DNA from: Nymphalis io
Taxonomy: Eukaryota; Arthropoda; Insecta; Lepidoptera; Nymphalidae
Length of the DNA stretch: 64,000 nt
NCBI RefSeq assembly: GCF_905147045.1
Contig: NC_065917.1
Location: 1,876,501 to 1,940,500 of the forward strand
Reading direction: 5' to 3'
The position numbers were made by a program, and so were the translations under genes. Shown one piece after another: positions 30,002 through 41,219 of the stretch. The notes under the pieces were generated by a model, which had not been told where the DNA came from, ran no database searches, and worked only from the letters and a program-made list of their open reading frames with translations. Every line of letters starts with the position of its first letter. Within the stretch, counting starts at the first letter, position 1.

Positions 30002-33000
30002 TCATTTTTTATCTTTAGGCACATCAGCGCCATATTTGTAATAGAAATGGCGCCAAAAGTACGCGCGCTCCGGTGTTAACGGCGCGACATATTGAGGTTC
30101 TAAATTGATTGCCAAATGGTGGTATGGTAACCACTCGCCATTGCTGGGATCCGGTGTTGGTGAACTGTGGATAAAAAAAAAGTTTATGGCATGAACTCAA
30201 ACTAATGGTCAGGGACAATTAAACGTAATCAGTTAGTTAACTTAGAAAACGTCACATACGCCATGTGACTACTGATATCAATACTCATACAATACAACGC
30301 ACTGCCGTCATGGCAGCGTCACGTTACCGTCCCGCCCCGTCTGACAAAGGCGTTGGGCTTCACGTATAAATTTTGACTGTGTCTTATTCTTTCGAATGTC
30401 ACATCAATAATGACAGAAAGAGAGAAATCAGCGTTTAATTGAGCTACAGAGATGTGTATATAGGTTATCTAATTAGAGATATCATAAACGTAACAGCTTC
30501 CAACAGTACAGTATCAGCCTGTTAATGTTCCACTGCTGGGCTAAGGCCACCTCTCCCTTTTGAGGAGAAGGTTTGGAGCTTATTCCACCACGCTGCTCCA
30601 ATGCGGGTTGGTAGAATACATATGTGGCAGAATTTCAATGAAATTAGACACATGCAGGTTTCTTCACGATGTTTTCCTTCATCTTCAAGCACGAGATGAA
30701 ATATAAACACAAATTAAGCACACGAAAATTCAATGGTAAATTCAGTGGTACTTGCCCGGGTTTGAACTCACGATCATCGATTAAGATTCACGCGTGCTAA
30801 CCACTAGGCCATCTCGGCTTAAGCTTCCAAACTGAAAGATAAATATATATATAAATAGAGATATGTATGTTTCTCTTACCCAAACTTCGCAAAGTTCGTC
30901 CACATCATTGTCATAAATGTGACGATTCTCGCGTCGTTTTCGTCCATCGGTAACGGCATCCGTTCCAGCTCGAAGATGTAGAACAGTTCATCCCTATTCG
31001 CAGTCGCTGCCAAGCTGCTATTCGTTAGCAACCTACCAATATTTCTATTGCCGATATAACTGAATATATATTGATATACTGGCATGCCAGAACTGTTCGC
31101 GTATAATTCGGAGAATAAAGAAATCGGTCCGACGTATGAGAAATCAGTGTTCAAGTTTATAATACCTCCCACGAACGCTTCGTCTGACGTTGCATTCGCA
31201 AAAAATGTATCCTTAATGATGTTTCGGAATTCCTCTTTCTCTTTAAGTGGTATTATTAAGCTTCTCTGGTCCAACGCTGAATAGTCCTCGTTCTTTATCC
31301 TGTCCATTTGGCTGGTGATCGTGTAGTAATCCAATGTACTTGTCAATCCTTCAACCGTGTTTATGCCAATTATTATCGGCACGGGATTGAAACATTTATG
31401 CTTCTTGCCAGTTGATAGGATATTGTATGGCGTATCAGTCAAGAATGCCTCCTCGTCATCAAATATTGTCTCTATAGTTGGTAGGAATACTGATTTAGCG
31501 TTCATTTGCTTCCCAATCGCTTCTTCGACTTCCATGACTGGCGTTTCAGTGTATATCTTCAAGAGTTCCTTGGGATTTTTAGTTTTAACCCCTAAAGATT
31601 TTGCAACTTGTCTCGCGGTTGCCAACGGTTGGGCGTCGAAGGACTGAGGTGCGAAGGGGGTGCCACTCTCCGATATTATTCTATGGAACAGTCCCTTGGT
31701 GGTATCCGTCAATGTGAGGTATATAGCGGCTAAGCCTCCACTACCTTGTCCGAAAACTGTCACATTGTCAGGGTCCCCATTAAAATTGGCAATATTTTCC
31801 TTGATCCATCTCAAAGCCGCTCTTATGTCCTTCAACCCAGCATTTCCGGGAGCTTCTGGTAGGTCCAGATTAAGAAATCCATATGCATTTAACCTGTAGT
31901 TCAAGGTGACAACGATCACACTGTGACTGACTAAGTAATCAGCACCATAAAATGCGGCAGAACCAGACCCGACTCCAAAGTCTCCACCGTGGAGGAACAC
32001 CATGACCGGGAAGGTTGTGTTGAGGAATGATGGAGCGTAGATGTTCAGAACGAGACAATCTTCAGTATCACTAGGGGCTGTTAAGGGATCATGTGTTGGA
32101 AATTGGGGACATATCACGTTGGGGTTATTCGCCTTGTATATACCCGAGAATTTCGGTGGAGGAGAAGGGGCCTGAAAATAATAAAAAATATACGTACATT
32201 ACAATTACAAGAATATTAATCTATATACAAATAATGAGACTATTGTCTTTTTTGTTATGTAGCTGCTCTAGTTATCCAAAATCTAATTAGAATATATTTA
32301 ATTAACTTTTAATTACATTTAATCGAATATACATAAAAAAAACCCTTGTCCTATTTCAATACTAAATAGAATCTGCTAAATTTTGGAGACCTGTCACCTA
32401 GAATTTTTGACTTAATATACGATATTATTGTCGCGTCTCGAGGGTAACACCGACTCGTATGCCGTGACCGCAAATAGCATGGCGCTCTTGCGCTCCTATA
32501 CTTCGTTAATATATCTTCTTCTTCGAGTGCCACTCCGACTAGCGAAGGTTGGCAGGCAGCTTTAAATACTCCTTCTTGTTCTTCGCGAGGCGAAAGAGTT
32601 CGGCAGCACTCGCGATTCCCGTCCATTCACGGATGTTCCACAGCCAAGACTTTTTTCTGCGCCCAACAGCTCTCCAGCTTCTCGTTAATATATATTATTA
32701 TAATAAAAAGAAATACTTTTTATTATATTAACGAATATGTATATTTTAATTTGTTTTACTCCACATTTATTGATTTATTTCATTCGATTATAAATAATTA
32801 CTATAACCGATTTTTATATTTAGGCTCGAACCCATTTAACCCAGGCATCAAATATAATGAACTAAACAAAACGAGATGATAAAAATATTCTACTTACTCG
32901 AAATTTATTAGGGACACCATATCTAATACCAAGATATTCGTAATGGAATCCATTATTTGTTAAATATCCTTCAACTTTTCCTTGTTTTGTATTTACAATT

Positions 33001-33071
33001 TTTGTATTTTCTAACGAAAACGTTACGCCAACAATGGCGGCAAGAGTAATGAATGTACTTAGTGTACCCAT
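30002..33071 (-). CDS. Carboxylesterase-family protein, apparently catalytically dead, secreted
   Basis: Three exons: 33071-32898, 32171-30880 and 30164-30002 (stop TGA), with GT-AG introns in phase, giving 542 residues (normal length). An N-terminal hydrophobic stretch (about 1-20) looks like a signal peptide. Family blocks are YLGIRYGVP (about 46-54), EDCLVLNIYAP (about 95-105), the oxyanion-region HGGDFG (119-124) and NYRLNAYGFL (149-158). The block before the nucleophile elbow is GDPDNVTVFG (190-199). The elbow reads GQGSGG instead of GxSxGG, so Gly sits at the nucleophile position (201). At the triad His position there is Asn (N450 in ANRDELFY). The triad Glu (E332 in GINTVEG) is kept. 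The frame is fully open and the introns are clean, so it looks like a maintained non-catalytic member (binding, sequestration or adhesion-type role) and not a decayed copy. No C-terminal HDEL-type retention signal is present. Substrate and clade are unknown. Confidence 0.9.
30506..30819 (-). mobile_element. SINE family A in esterase intron 2
   Basis: Plus strand CAGTACAGTATCAGCCTGTT to GGCCATCTCGGCTTAAGC. Inserted about 60 bases from the exon 2 donor site. Confidence 0.87.
32434..32690 (-). mobile_element. Retroelement remnants in esterase intron 1
   Basis: Bases 32434-32500 (GTCGCGTCTCGAGGGTAACA, CGTATGCCGTGACCGCAAAT) resemble the start of the LTR-like element at 38148. Bases 32520-32690 on the minus strand encode GRRKKSWLWNIREWTGIAS and AELFRLA, typical of the C-terminus of a LINE reverse-transcriptase ORF. 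Both are short, dead fragments. Confidence 0.5.
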
Positions 33072-33993
33072 CCCTTGAGTTCAACTTAAAAATATGAATT
33101 TATTAAAAATTAAGAACGCTTTTATAATGAATATTAACAAAGTTTTCAATTACGGACGATAAAATAAATGCAATTTGATATTCAACCTTATTTTAATGGC
33201 TTTAAAGCTTATACTTATTTTTTATCATCATGGATTCCTTTTAAAACTATTATGTAAAGAAAGTACGTGATGTACACCTTATCTGATGGCTAAAGATCTT
33301 TGATTAATTTTAAACAAAAGAATATTAAGTAATTGTTTTATGCAATATATTAGTCAACTATTGGTGATACATTCGACCTGTAATTAAATAATTTCGTAAT
33401 TTTTTGGTACGTTTTTCAAAATTTGCATAATTTCAGAAGTTCGATAGTTTTATTATATTGTTTAATTATTGTAAATTTTTATTTATTTTAAGCGTTATGC
33501 AATAAGTGAAAATACATGTATTTTAATTAATAAATATTATTTTATTGTAATGAATACTCCTTCGTACACTAGGAAACAAAAAATATGAAAAATTACACAA
33601 ATACAACTTACGAAATAAGAGTTTATAACGCATAGTAATAACGTTATACAATTGTTATTATTGTTATATTTATTTACATATGTAATTAATAAAAACTTAG
33701 AAAAATTTAAACAAAAGTGAAAGTAGACTATTTCTGAACGAACTTTGCCAAACTTAAATTTTTTGACGTTTCTCAAATAATTTCTCTAAGTTGTTTTATA
33801 TTTTGATAAGGTATAATAACGGCTATTGTATTTAATAATAATCGATATTCGAAAATTGAAACAACAATACTAATAACATAGATTTAATTTTATAACTGGA
33901 TCTATACCTGCCTACGTGTTTACTATCAGCAACAATAAACACGAACGCAAAAGCGAATTAATATCAACATCAAAAGTGTAAAACGGCTCAGTG
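33072..33993. promoter_or_regulatory. Divergent intergenic region between esterase and zinc-finger gene
   Basis: About 920 bp separates the two start codons on opposite strands, so it must hold both promoters. It is very AT-rich. I could not single out a convincing TATA box or initiator. Confidence 0.5.
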
Positions 33994-34536
33994 ATGAATA
34001 AAAAACCGGTCCGAACTGGTCCAAGGATTCGTATAACGAGACCAGCTAATAGAAAAAAGGAGGAAACTCAAAAACAGGACGATAGGAGCTACATATACAG
34101 CTGTCAATATTGTCGTTTAAGATTCACACAGAACAGTCATTTCTGTCGCCACATGACATCCAACCACCAGGCTCAGCAGCGAGAGGCCACCTTCGAGTGT
34201 AACGATTGTCAGATCGTCTTTAACAGGAAGAGCAACTTGGATCTCCACTGTCAGACCCAGCATCAACGGAAAAGTAAATCGAAGTGTGAATCATGCGCTA
34301 TAACGTTCAAATCGCGCTATTGTTTACGTCGACACATGAAATTGAAGCAGATACTAGCGGAGAATTCGTGTTTGAAGTGTCAAAAGAAGTATACAAGTAA
34401 GGATGATCTATTGAAACATATAAATAATAAGCACACACATAAAAACGCTACATTCGAGTGCGATCACTGCTCTCTTAAGTTCAAAGCAAAGCAGTCTCTT
34501 CTGACACACTTAAACCGTATACATAAAAAATTATGA
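33994..34536 (+). CDS. C2H2 zinc-finger protein, five fingers, intronless
   Basis: 180 residues in one exon, starting at the first ATG (33994). A basic, finger-free N-terminus (about 1-35) is followed by five C2H2 units of C-x2-C-x12-H-x3-5-H spacing. They start at about residues 37, 69, 98, 126 and 156. Finger 3 (CESCAITF, then LRRHMKLKQI) has only the first zinc-binding His, so it is degenerate. The last finger ends three residues before the stop (NRIHKKL). Linkers are not the canonical TGEKP type. Probably a nuclear nucleic-acid-binding protein; target unknown. The single-exon structure also fits a retrogene. Divergent from the esterase; no functional link is implied. Confidence 0.85.
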   Translation: MNKKPVRTGPRIRITRPANRKKEETQKQDDRSYIYSCQYCRLRFTQNSHFCRHMTSNHQAQQREATFECNDCQIVFNRKSNLDLHCQTQHQRKSKSKCESCAITFKSRYCLRRHMKLKQILAENSCLKCQKKYTSKDDLLKHINNKHTHKNATFECDHCSLKFKAKQSLLTHLNRIHKKL

Positions 34537-35870
34537 TTATTATTGTAAATTTTTTTTTTTCTATTTATAATTAGAATGTAATGTTTTATTTATAATTTAT
34601 CAAATAAGGGTATTTGATTGTATTTATTTTTTATTCATAATACCATTATGACAGGAAGGAAAGAGCCTTTGTGCACTAAATAGAAATTAAAAAAAAAAAC
34701 ATTTATCCCAAAACTGAAATTAATAATTAGACCAATGTTATGATATTGTGTTTCTGACCTCCTAAAATATCATGAACCATGATTGGGTACTTACATTTTT
34801 GCAAACCATGAATCCTCAGGACCTTAGGAAACAAACAATAACCAAAATGGTATAAAAATCATTGACAGTAACATAAAATATATTTAAACATAACACTTAC
34901 GGACTATCTACAATTTAGTATAATTTTTTGAGCTGATCAACTTTCCTGTTACGATTTCTAGATCCTAAATATGATATAATCTTGAAATGAACTATAATTC
35001 TAATAATGATACACTATTTATATCCCATAGTTCATAACTTTTTGTAAATGCCGTTTAAAACTCATAAAAACCACAATATCTCTTTGTTTGAAGTATTAAT
35101 TACTCGGTTATAAAGATATTTTTAAATTATGCCCTTATACTGTAAACTTAGTTAGTGTAGACAGCTGACAAAAGTTTTACCAATCACCAATAAAAACCAA
35201 AATCGATATAATCTATCTATTTATATGTGCAATGAGAATTTATTTTTGTAATACCTAACTGAACAAAGGTACTAATTATAAAATTTATCCCGGACCATGC
35301 ACAGTGCATTTCTAAGAATGTGTTTTTTAATATATAACATTATTATAAAAGTAGCCGTGCTACATATACACTTGACAAGTGTGTTTTTCATATTCTTGTT
35401 AATCATATTTTATATTTATTGTTCATGAGATGAAATTAATAAATAAGTAAGCTCCCATTCTATCCTGAGTTATAAATGTACACTGTAGCTAATGTTATGG
35501 TACCAGGGTATCAGGAATGTAATGAAACTGGCTGATAACTGTTTTCTTTAGCGTTTTATATATAGAGCACTTACATTCAAAACATATATACATATCAAAT
35601 ACCCGAAGAAATTAATTTTAAACTTTGTGCGATGTAAAATATTCTCAAATTAACAATAATTTATTTGATTAAATCACAAACGTCGAATAATATACTTTTT
35701 CTATAAAATTATTAATAGGAAAAACAAACTTAGGAGTTAATTGTCCATTGTCCTGTGTTTAAATAGCGAAGGATAATTGCAAACTCGTTATATAAACCTA
35801 CTTTTCGATTAATGTATTTTAGTTGCAATGTGTGATAAGTAATTTGAGATTTTACTTCCAATGATGACTA
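34537..35870. other. AT-rich region downstream of the zinc-finger gene
   Basis: Probably holds its 3' UTR. No coding frame, SINE or known transposon end was recognised. Confidence 0.4.
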
Positions 35871-35904
35871 AGACTTGTGTCCTCCTTAATATGTTGGTTT
35901 ACTT

Positions 35905-36680
35905 ATGATCTCCTGGTACATGAGGCATCCTCTTCAACATTAAGATTGTTGTCATTCGAATACTAATTAATATTGTGTATGATCTGCTTGTACTTATGAA
36001 ACTAGATCTATAACTAAGTTTAGTGTCATCTGCCTTTTTATGATCTCCTGGTACATGAGATTTACTTATTAACCAAGATTGTTTTCTTCCGCAGTTGGTA
36101 CTTGTGAAATTCGTTTTTTAACTAAGCTTGGTGTCATCTGCGTTATATGAAACCTTTTCATGGTCTCCTGGTACATGAGATTCATTTAACCAAGATTCGC
36201 ATCTTCCGCAGTCTGTTTGCCTAGTACTTGATACATAAAAGACAAAACCAAAAGGAAACTTGGCTTGAGAAAAAAAAATTATGATGAATTTATATATATA
36301 TATATAATAAATATATATATATATATATTATATATTTTATTTTTTTTGTCAATACTACAAATTCTTTTTCTCAAGCGAAGTTTTCTTTATGTTTTGTCTT
36401 TTATGTATCAATTTTATTAACTTATAGAATTGTACGGAATAAAGTGACAATATATAACATTTGAAAAGATAAAAAGAATAGTATAATTTCTTCATAATTT
36501 ATACATCAGTACTTGGGGAAACTTGCTTTTTAACTAAACTTGGTGTAACACTCATCTGTGTTATATGAAACCTTTTTATGATCTCCTGGTACATGAGAGC
36601 AAGTTCAGTTCTTAGCAAGATTAGCAACTTACACGGTCCGTGACACTTACTTGTTTATGAACATCTGGTACATGATGAGC
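35905..36680. repeat. Tandem repeat of ~120-bp units with a conserved 20-bp core
   Basis: The core ATGATCTCCTGGTACATGAG occurs at 35905, 36040, 36160 (one change) and 36578, and in a weaker form at 36657. Between cores, further blocks repeat in order: AACCAAGATT, CTTCCGCAG, GGTACTTGTGAAA-like, TTTTTAACTAAGCTTGGTGT and TTATATGAAACCTTTT. The third unit is split by a 277-bp insert (36231-36507). No coding frame runs through it. Function unknown. Confidence 0.75.
36231..36507. mobile_element. Palindromic insert inside the tandem repeat, candidate 8-bp duplication
   Basis: AGTACTTG lies on both sides (36223-36230 and 36508-36515), and the tandem unit reads through if the insert is removed. The insert carries a long imperfect inverted repeat. 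The left arm 36230-36275 starts GATACATAAAAGACAAAAC and the right arm 36365-36409 ends with its exact complement. A (TA)n-rich loop lies between. About 97 bases of the insert lie beyond the right arm. It codes for nothing. An 8-bp duplication would fit a hAT-type element. Confidence 0.55.
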
Positions 36681-37234
36681 ATTGAAATTTTTATATATAA
36701 ATAATATCTATCTGAATTGGCTTATTTATTAATTTAATTAAAAATGGCTTATTTATTAAGTTTGCAATCAAGATTTGAGTTAAAATTCCGAGTTATCCAA
36801 TAGATTTTGTCTTAGTCCGAATAAGTATGTAGGTTTTTACACGGTTGTGTCGAATTGCTTTCCAATCGGAATATGAGAGTGGAATAGCGTGGCTGTGCTG
36901 TGCTATAAAGCAAACACATAATGGATAATGGCCACTCTGAAATTGGTCTGTTAGATATCAACAATGCTCTTAGTAATTAAATGATAATTATTAGAATATT
37001 AAATATGTGCATGTCGATAACACAAAAAAAAAACATTGCCATCTCATTCTTATGTATTGGATTTTAAATGACAGCAAGTCTAAATCTTGCTAGGGAGCTG
37101 CGGAGCGTTTGTATGATAACGATACGACTTTGTTTAGTCCAGAAAGAGTTACTGTAGACTTTTTCAAATGATCTATTTCGAATAGATAAATTCTCTCACA
37201 GTATTGATGCTTATGAGACATTTTAATTACTTCA

Positions 37235-37375
37235 ATCAATCAATCAATCAACAGCCAATCGTTGTCCACTGCTGAACATAGGCCTCTCCCAAGGTGCGCC
37301 CCTGTCCTCCGCCTTCCGCATCCATTTGTTGCGCGCCACCTTTTTAAGGTCGTCGGTCCACCTGGCTGGATAATA
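37235..37375 (-). mobile_element. 3' fragment of an RTE-like LINE
   Basis: The plus strand reads CAATCAATCAATCAATC, a simple tail, then TTGTCCACTGCTGAACATAG and TCCACCTGGCTGGATAATA. This is the reverse of a common lepidopteran RTE-type 3' end. Confidence 0.55.
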
Positions 37376-37377
37376 TA

Positions 37378-37985
37378 TATGTTGCGATGTGATTAAAAAT
37401 TAAAACTCATATCACATTTATTGCAAATCAAACTCGTTATTTTATTTTCTCAATTTTTAATACGTTTCATATTAATTCCTTTTTTTGACACACACACTTT
37501 TTTTTCCGTCACATTCTCGAATCTAAATTTAAATAAAAATCAACATAAAAAGAGGTTACATTCTAAACATACCGCCTCCCAAAGAACATATTAATGTTCT
37601 TTCAAAACTACATAAAACTCTAAAACAAACACTCAATTTTAAATTTAATTGGACTTAGATAATATAAAAAACTTATTTGTGGCACGTTTAGTTAAACCAG
37701 ATTTGGTTTTGACAATAACCACGCGTGTGATATCGTCTTTACCGGGATGTTTCGCTACAACTCGTCCCAACATCCATTTTGAAGGAGGTAAATTTTAATC
37801 TTTTATCAAAACAATATTATTTAACTCCGGTTCTTTTATATGAGAGCCCCATTTGTGTCTTTGGTTTAAAGTTACTAAATATTCCTCAGATCATTTTCGC
37901 CAAAAATCATTTACTATTTTTTGTGTCAATTTCCACCTACGCAAACCTGAAATATTCTGAAATAAATAATTTTCGTCTGCAATAA
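37378..37985 (-). mobile_element. BEL/Pao-type LTR retrotransposon remnant
   Basis: On the minus strand, 37800-37660 encode PPSKWMLGRVVAKHPGKDD, then RVVIVKTKSGLTKRAT and a short Ser/Leu-rich end. This is the C-terminal domain found at the end of BEL/Pao pol proteins. More distant pieces extend to about 37985 with frame breaks. A purine-rich GGGAGGCGG (37573-37581) is followed by a possible 3' LTR starting TGTTTAGAATG and ending near 37380 with CGCAACA. Dead copy. Confidence 0.6.
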
Positions 37986-38147
37986 CTATTAATGGCTCGC
38001 CAACGAGAAATTATGTTTTATTAATTACTTAATTAATATAATTCGTTTAAATTTAACGTAAAATTAATTTTAATAATATGATTAATTTTATATAGAATAT
38101 ATTCATCATAATGGTTTATAAATAAAAATGTTTTGTTTTGAAACATT

Positions 38148-38398
38148 TGTCGCGGGAGTAAGATGGATTCGTGTGCCGTGACGGCAAACGTCATGACGCT
38201 CTCTTATGACGTCATGTCTCGCCGCTCTTGGGAGTAGTCCCTTGTGTGTGAGACGCGTATAAATTCGCACCTCGCTAATGAATTGTTAAAAAACACACGT
38301 TATATTGATTTGTATATTGTTTAAATATTGTAATTATGTCGGTTCGCGTTTGTGTTCAGCGGTGTTTCGTGTTTGATCACCGCGTGCGGCCCGCGACA
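38148..38398 (+). mobile_element. Solo LTR-like element, 251 bp
   Basis: Begins TGTCGCGGGAG and ends CCCGCGACA, so it has TG...CA ends with a nine-base inverted match. It contains a TATAAATT promoter-like box at about 38259 and the TGACGTCAT-like motif ATGACGTCATG. A piece of the same sequence is at 24840-24925 and a relative at 32434. I see no clear target-site duplication. Confidence 0.55.
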
Positions 38399-38778
38399 TG
38401 TTTCAAATCTACAACAATTACGCAAATTTTAAAATTAATTAATATGTATTAATTAGTAAATTACATTTCACATTAGTAGGTATACTTAATTGACGAAAAA
38501 AATATTTAATTATTTATTCGTACGATCGGTTAAAAACACTAGGACTCAGTGCCGTAAGTCATTATGTTAAAAATAAAATATTTTTTTCTATGGCAATAGT
38601 TTTCTGCTACTGAATGATTCGGGGAATTCCCGAACTGTGTTTGTTCGGTAGCCTTTCTGTTTCTGCGGTGATCCCAGTCTATATAGTGATTTGTATTGGC
38701 CCGCAATCGAATGTCGTATGGACAGCTCTGTCTTAGATGATGAAGTCATCCTTGAATATAATTGTGGTCTTCGTTGTC

Positions 38779-39085
38779 ACCGAGATGGCCCAGTGGTAAG
38801 AACGCGTGAATCTTAACCGATGATCGTGGGTTCAAACCCGGGCAAGCACCACTGGATTTTGCGTGTGCTTAATTTGTGTTTATAATAAAATTCATCTCGT
38901 GCTTAACGGTGAAGCAAAACATCGTGAGGAAACCTGCATGTGTCTAATTTCACTGAAATTCTGCCACATGTGTATTCCGTCAACCCGCATTGGAGCAACT
39001 CGGTGGAGCTGCAAACCTTGTCCTCAAAAAAGAAAGGAGAGGAGACCTTAACCTAGCAGTGGGTCATTCCCAGACTGTTATTGCA
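38779..39085 (+). mobile_element. SINE family A
   Basis: ACCGAGATGGCCCAGTGGTA to CATTCCCAGACTGTTATTGC, slightly diverged at the 3' end. Confidence 0.85.
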
Positions 39086-39089
39086 CTTG

Positions 39090-40450
39090 TCGCCTTAATC
39101 ATTTTGCTATGAGACGCGGCGGAGTGCGGACGTGTTTTCGATTGGACGCGTCGCAGTGGATACATAATAATGAATATCCATTTATTTCATTCTAAGTATT
39201 TATTTATTGCCTTCCAAGTTTTTTTTTTTTAATATTTAAAATATGACTTTTTAACTAATAATGAATTTAACTAAAACTGAACTCGAAGTTCTTCGTGTGA
39301 CGCCTTTTTGTTGTTTTATACGTTATAGGTAATTGTCAAAAAATTTTTTATCTTTTTGATATCTGTAGTCTCACGCGAAACATGACTGACGTCAAAAAAA
39401 CAATATGGCGGACGATTAATTTTAAAGTTACTTAAATGTAATTTGTTTGGACATATTTTATTTACATTACAACTTAATTAGTGTTAAATATTAACTTAAG
39501 CGTAACATGTATTTGTACTTATTGTTAGTTTTAAGCATTTTTTTTCTTTAGGTTTCTCTCGATCAATTAAAAGATAGACATATGAGAGATGATGTATGTG
39601 CGTCTCTTTCTTTCAACAGTGTTCTCAGTTTGGAATATTCTCCATCTCTGATGAAATGTGTGCCTTATGTAATTTGTACTTCGCCGAAGTGAAACTTCTT
39701 CGACCGCATTGATAATCTCGCAACAGATATGAAAGATGTGTGAACACGAAAAGAAAGAGAGGGCAAATGATTAAATGAGACATCTCACAATAAATTGAAA
39801 TGTCAAAGAAGTTTCGCTTTTTCAACTTCTTTAAACTTTTCGTTTTAAATTTTGAATGTTAATATTATTTTCTTAATATACACGAATGTATTCTAAATGT
39901 AATAATTGTTTTGAGTGAGCCAGTGTAATTACAAGCGCAAAGGATTTGGTGTTACCATATGTAGCGGTAGTTGGTAGTGGGTTGTCTTGCCAACTTAGAT
40001 ATTATGAGTATCTAAGTTGATTGAACTGTAACTTATGCGCTTAAATACAATAATTGTCAGACTTATTTTATAAACGCTTAGTTAAATTATTTCTCTATTT
40101 CTTTCACAATGGATTTGACATTCGTATAAAGAAGACAGCTTTATTTAAGTAAAAAAGACATTATTGATTAATAAAACTCTGTATGCCTTTATCGAATATC
40201 TTAAAAAAAAAACGAAGTCTACTATTTTGAGAGATGTATTGCTATCTCTTTCATGCAATAGCAAGCTCAAAGCTGTTTTGACAGATTCAAAACGAATAAC
40301 AATATGGCGGATGTCTGTTAAAAGTAAATGTCATTATGAACGGCTGTTCTTCTGTTTGTTGAATTAATTGATTATAAGTGAATTAATTATTAATTTAGTT
40401 TTATCTGTTATATAATTAACTTAATTTATTTGTAAAGTTTAAAATAAAAT
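39090..40450. other. Region without recognised genes
   Basis: AT-rich. Holds two related AATATGGCGG motifs (39403 and 40301) and, at 40091-40150, a copy of the short CTATTTCTTTC ... GATTTGACATTCG element. The small open frames have no family features. Confidence 0.4.
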
Positions 40451-40474
40451 GATTTTAAATGTGTTTGAGTTTTA

Positions 40475-40620
40475 TTTACAACTATTTCGCCCGCGTTTTA
40501 AGGGGGGATGATCCAAGTGTTAGGTATAAAAAATTAACCAAATATCATCAAAATCGGTTCAGTAGTTTAGCCGTGAAAGCGCAACAGACTGCTACTTTTG
40601 CATTTATAATGTTATATAGA
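40475..40620 (+). repeat. Helitron-like or retroelement fragment
   Basis: TATTTCGCCCGCGTTTTAAG then ATCATCAAAATCGGTTCAGT and TTTGCATTTATAATGTTATA, similar to 14055-14190. Confidence 0.4.
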
Positions 40621-40779
40621 TTTAATCTGTATAGTTCTTCTTCTAGATAATCTAACGATAAGCCAGTCTCATTGTAATGAAGCGTTGGTGAGTTGTTAAG
40701 CATAAACCGCGAAGGTTACCCAAAAAAATAAAATATCTTTACTTTGTATGTTTGTCCTTCAATATCAACGTTTTGTATT

Positions 40780-40945
40780 TTTTTTGAACGCTGGAAAAAC
40801 GCCAACAATGTGGGACTCGCTAGTGTCCCAGGCGCCGAGTTCACTTCAAATCGGAATACCCACTAAAAAACCAGCGGGGTACCCTTTCCGTCTTAACGAG
40901 GATCTCCACGGGATCGCTTGCGCATGCTACCGTGAAAACCCCTTA
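40780..40945 (-). mobile_element. 3' tail of the R1-like LINE
   Basis: The plus strand contains GAACGCTGGAAAAACGCC, GTGGGACTCGC and CTTTCCGTCTTAACGAGGA. These are the reverse of the 3' UTR seen at 7022-7195. Strongly 5'-truncated. Confidence 0.7.
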
Positions 40946-41219
40946 TTTACCCCTACCAGGTAGCTAATTTTTTATCATAATCGTTGAAATTATAGAAATG
41001 TATGTTATATTAACAGACGTTGATGGATTTTTTTTTAAGAATACTTAAAAACTATATTAATTATAACCTGCATATGTCGCACTACTTAAGACATCCCTTA
41101 TGAAACATTTACGAGTCGCCATATGAAAGAATTTAAACCGACCTATGCATATTTCCTTTTGTTCTCATTACACGAATTATCACTTGAAAATATTGCCATC
41201 ATATCTTTCTCGTTCTCTG

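Noticed and set aside
33991..33993. GTG as start of the zinc-finger gene
   Set aside because: The next codon is ATG (33994), the normal eukaryotic start.
36230..36409. microRNA precursor
   Set aside because: The arms are ~45 bp with a ~90-base TA-rich loop, longer and less specific than a typical animal pre-miRNA. Described as a palindromic insert instead.
35905..36680. CRISPR array
   Set aside because: The unit is ~120 bp with drifting spacers that themselves repeat, in a eukaryotic genome. It is a tandem repeat.
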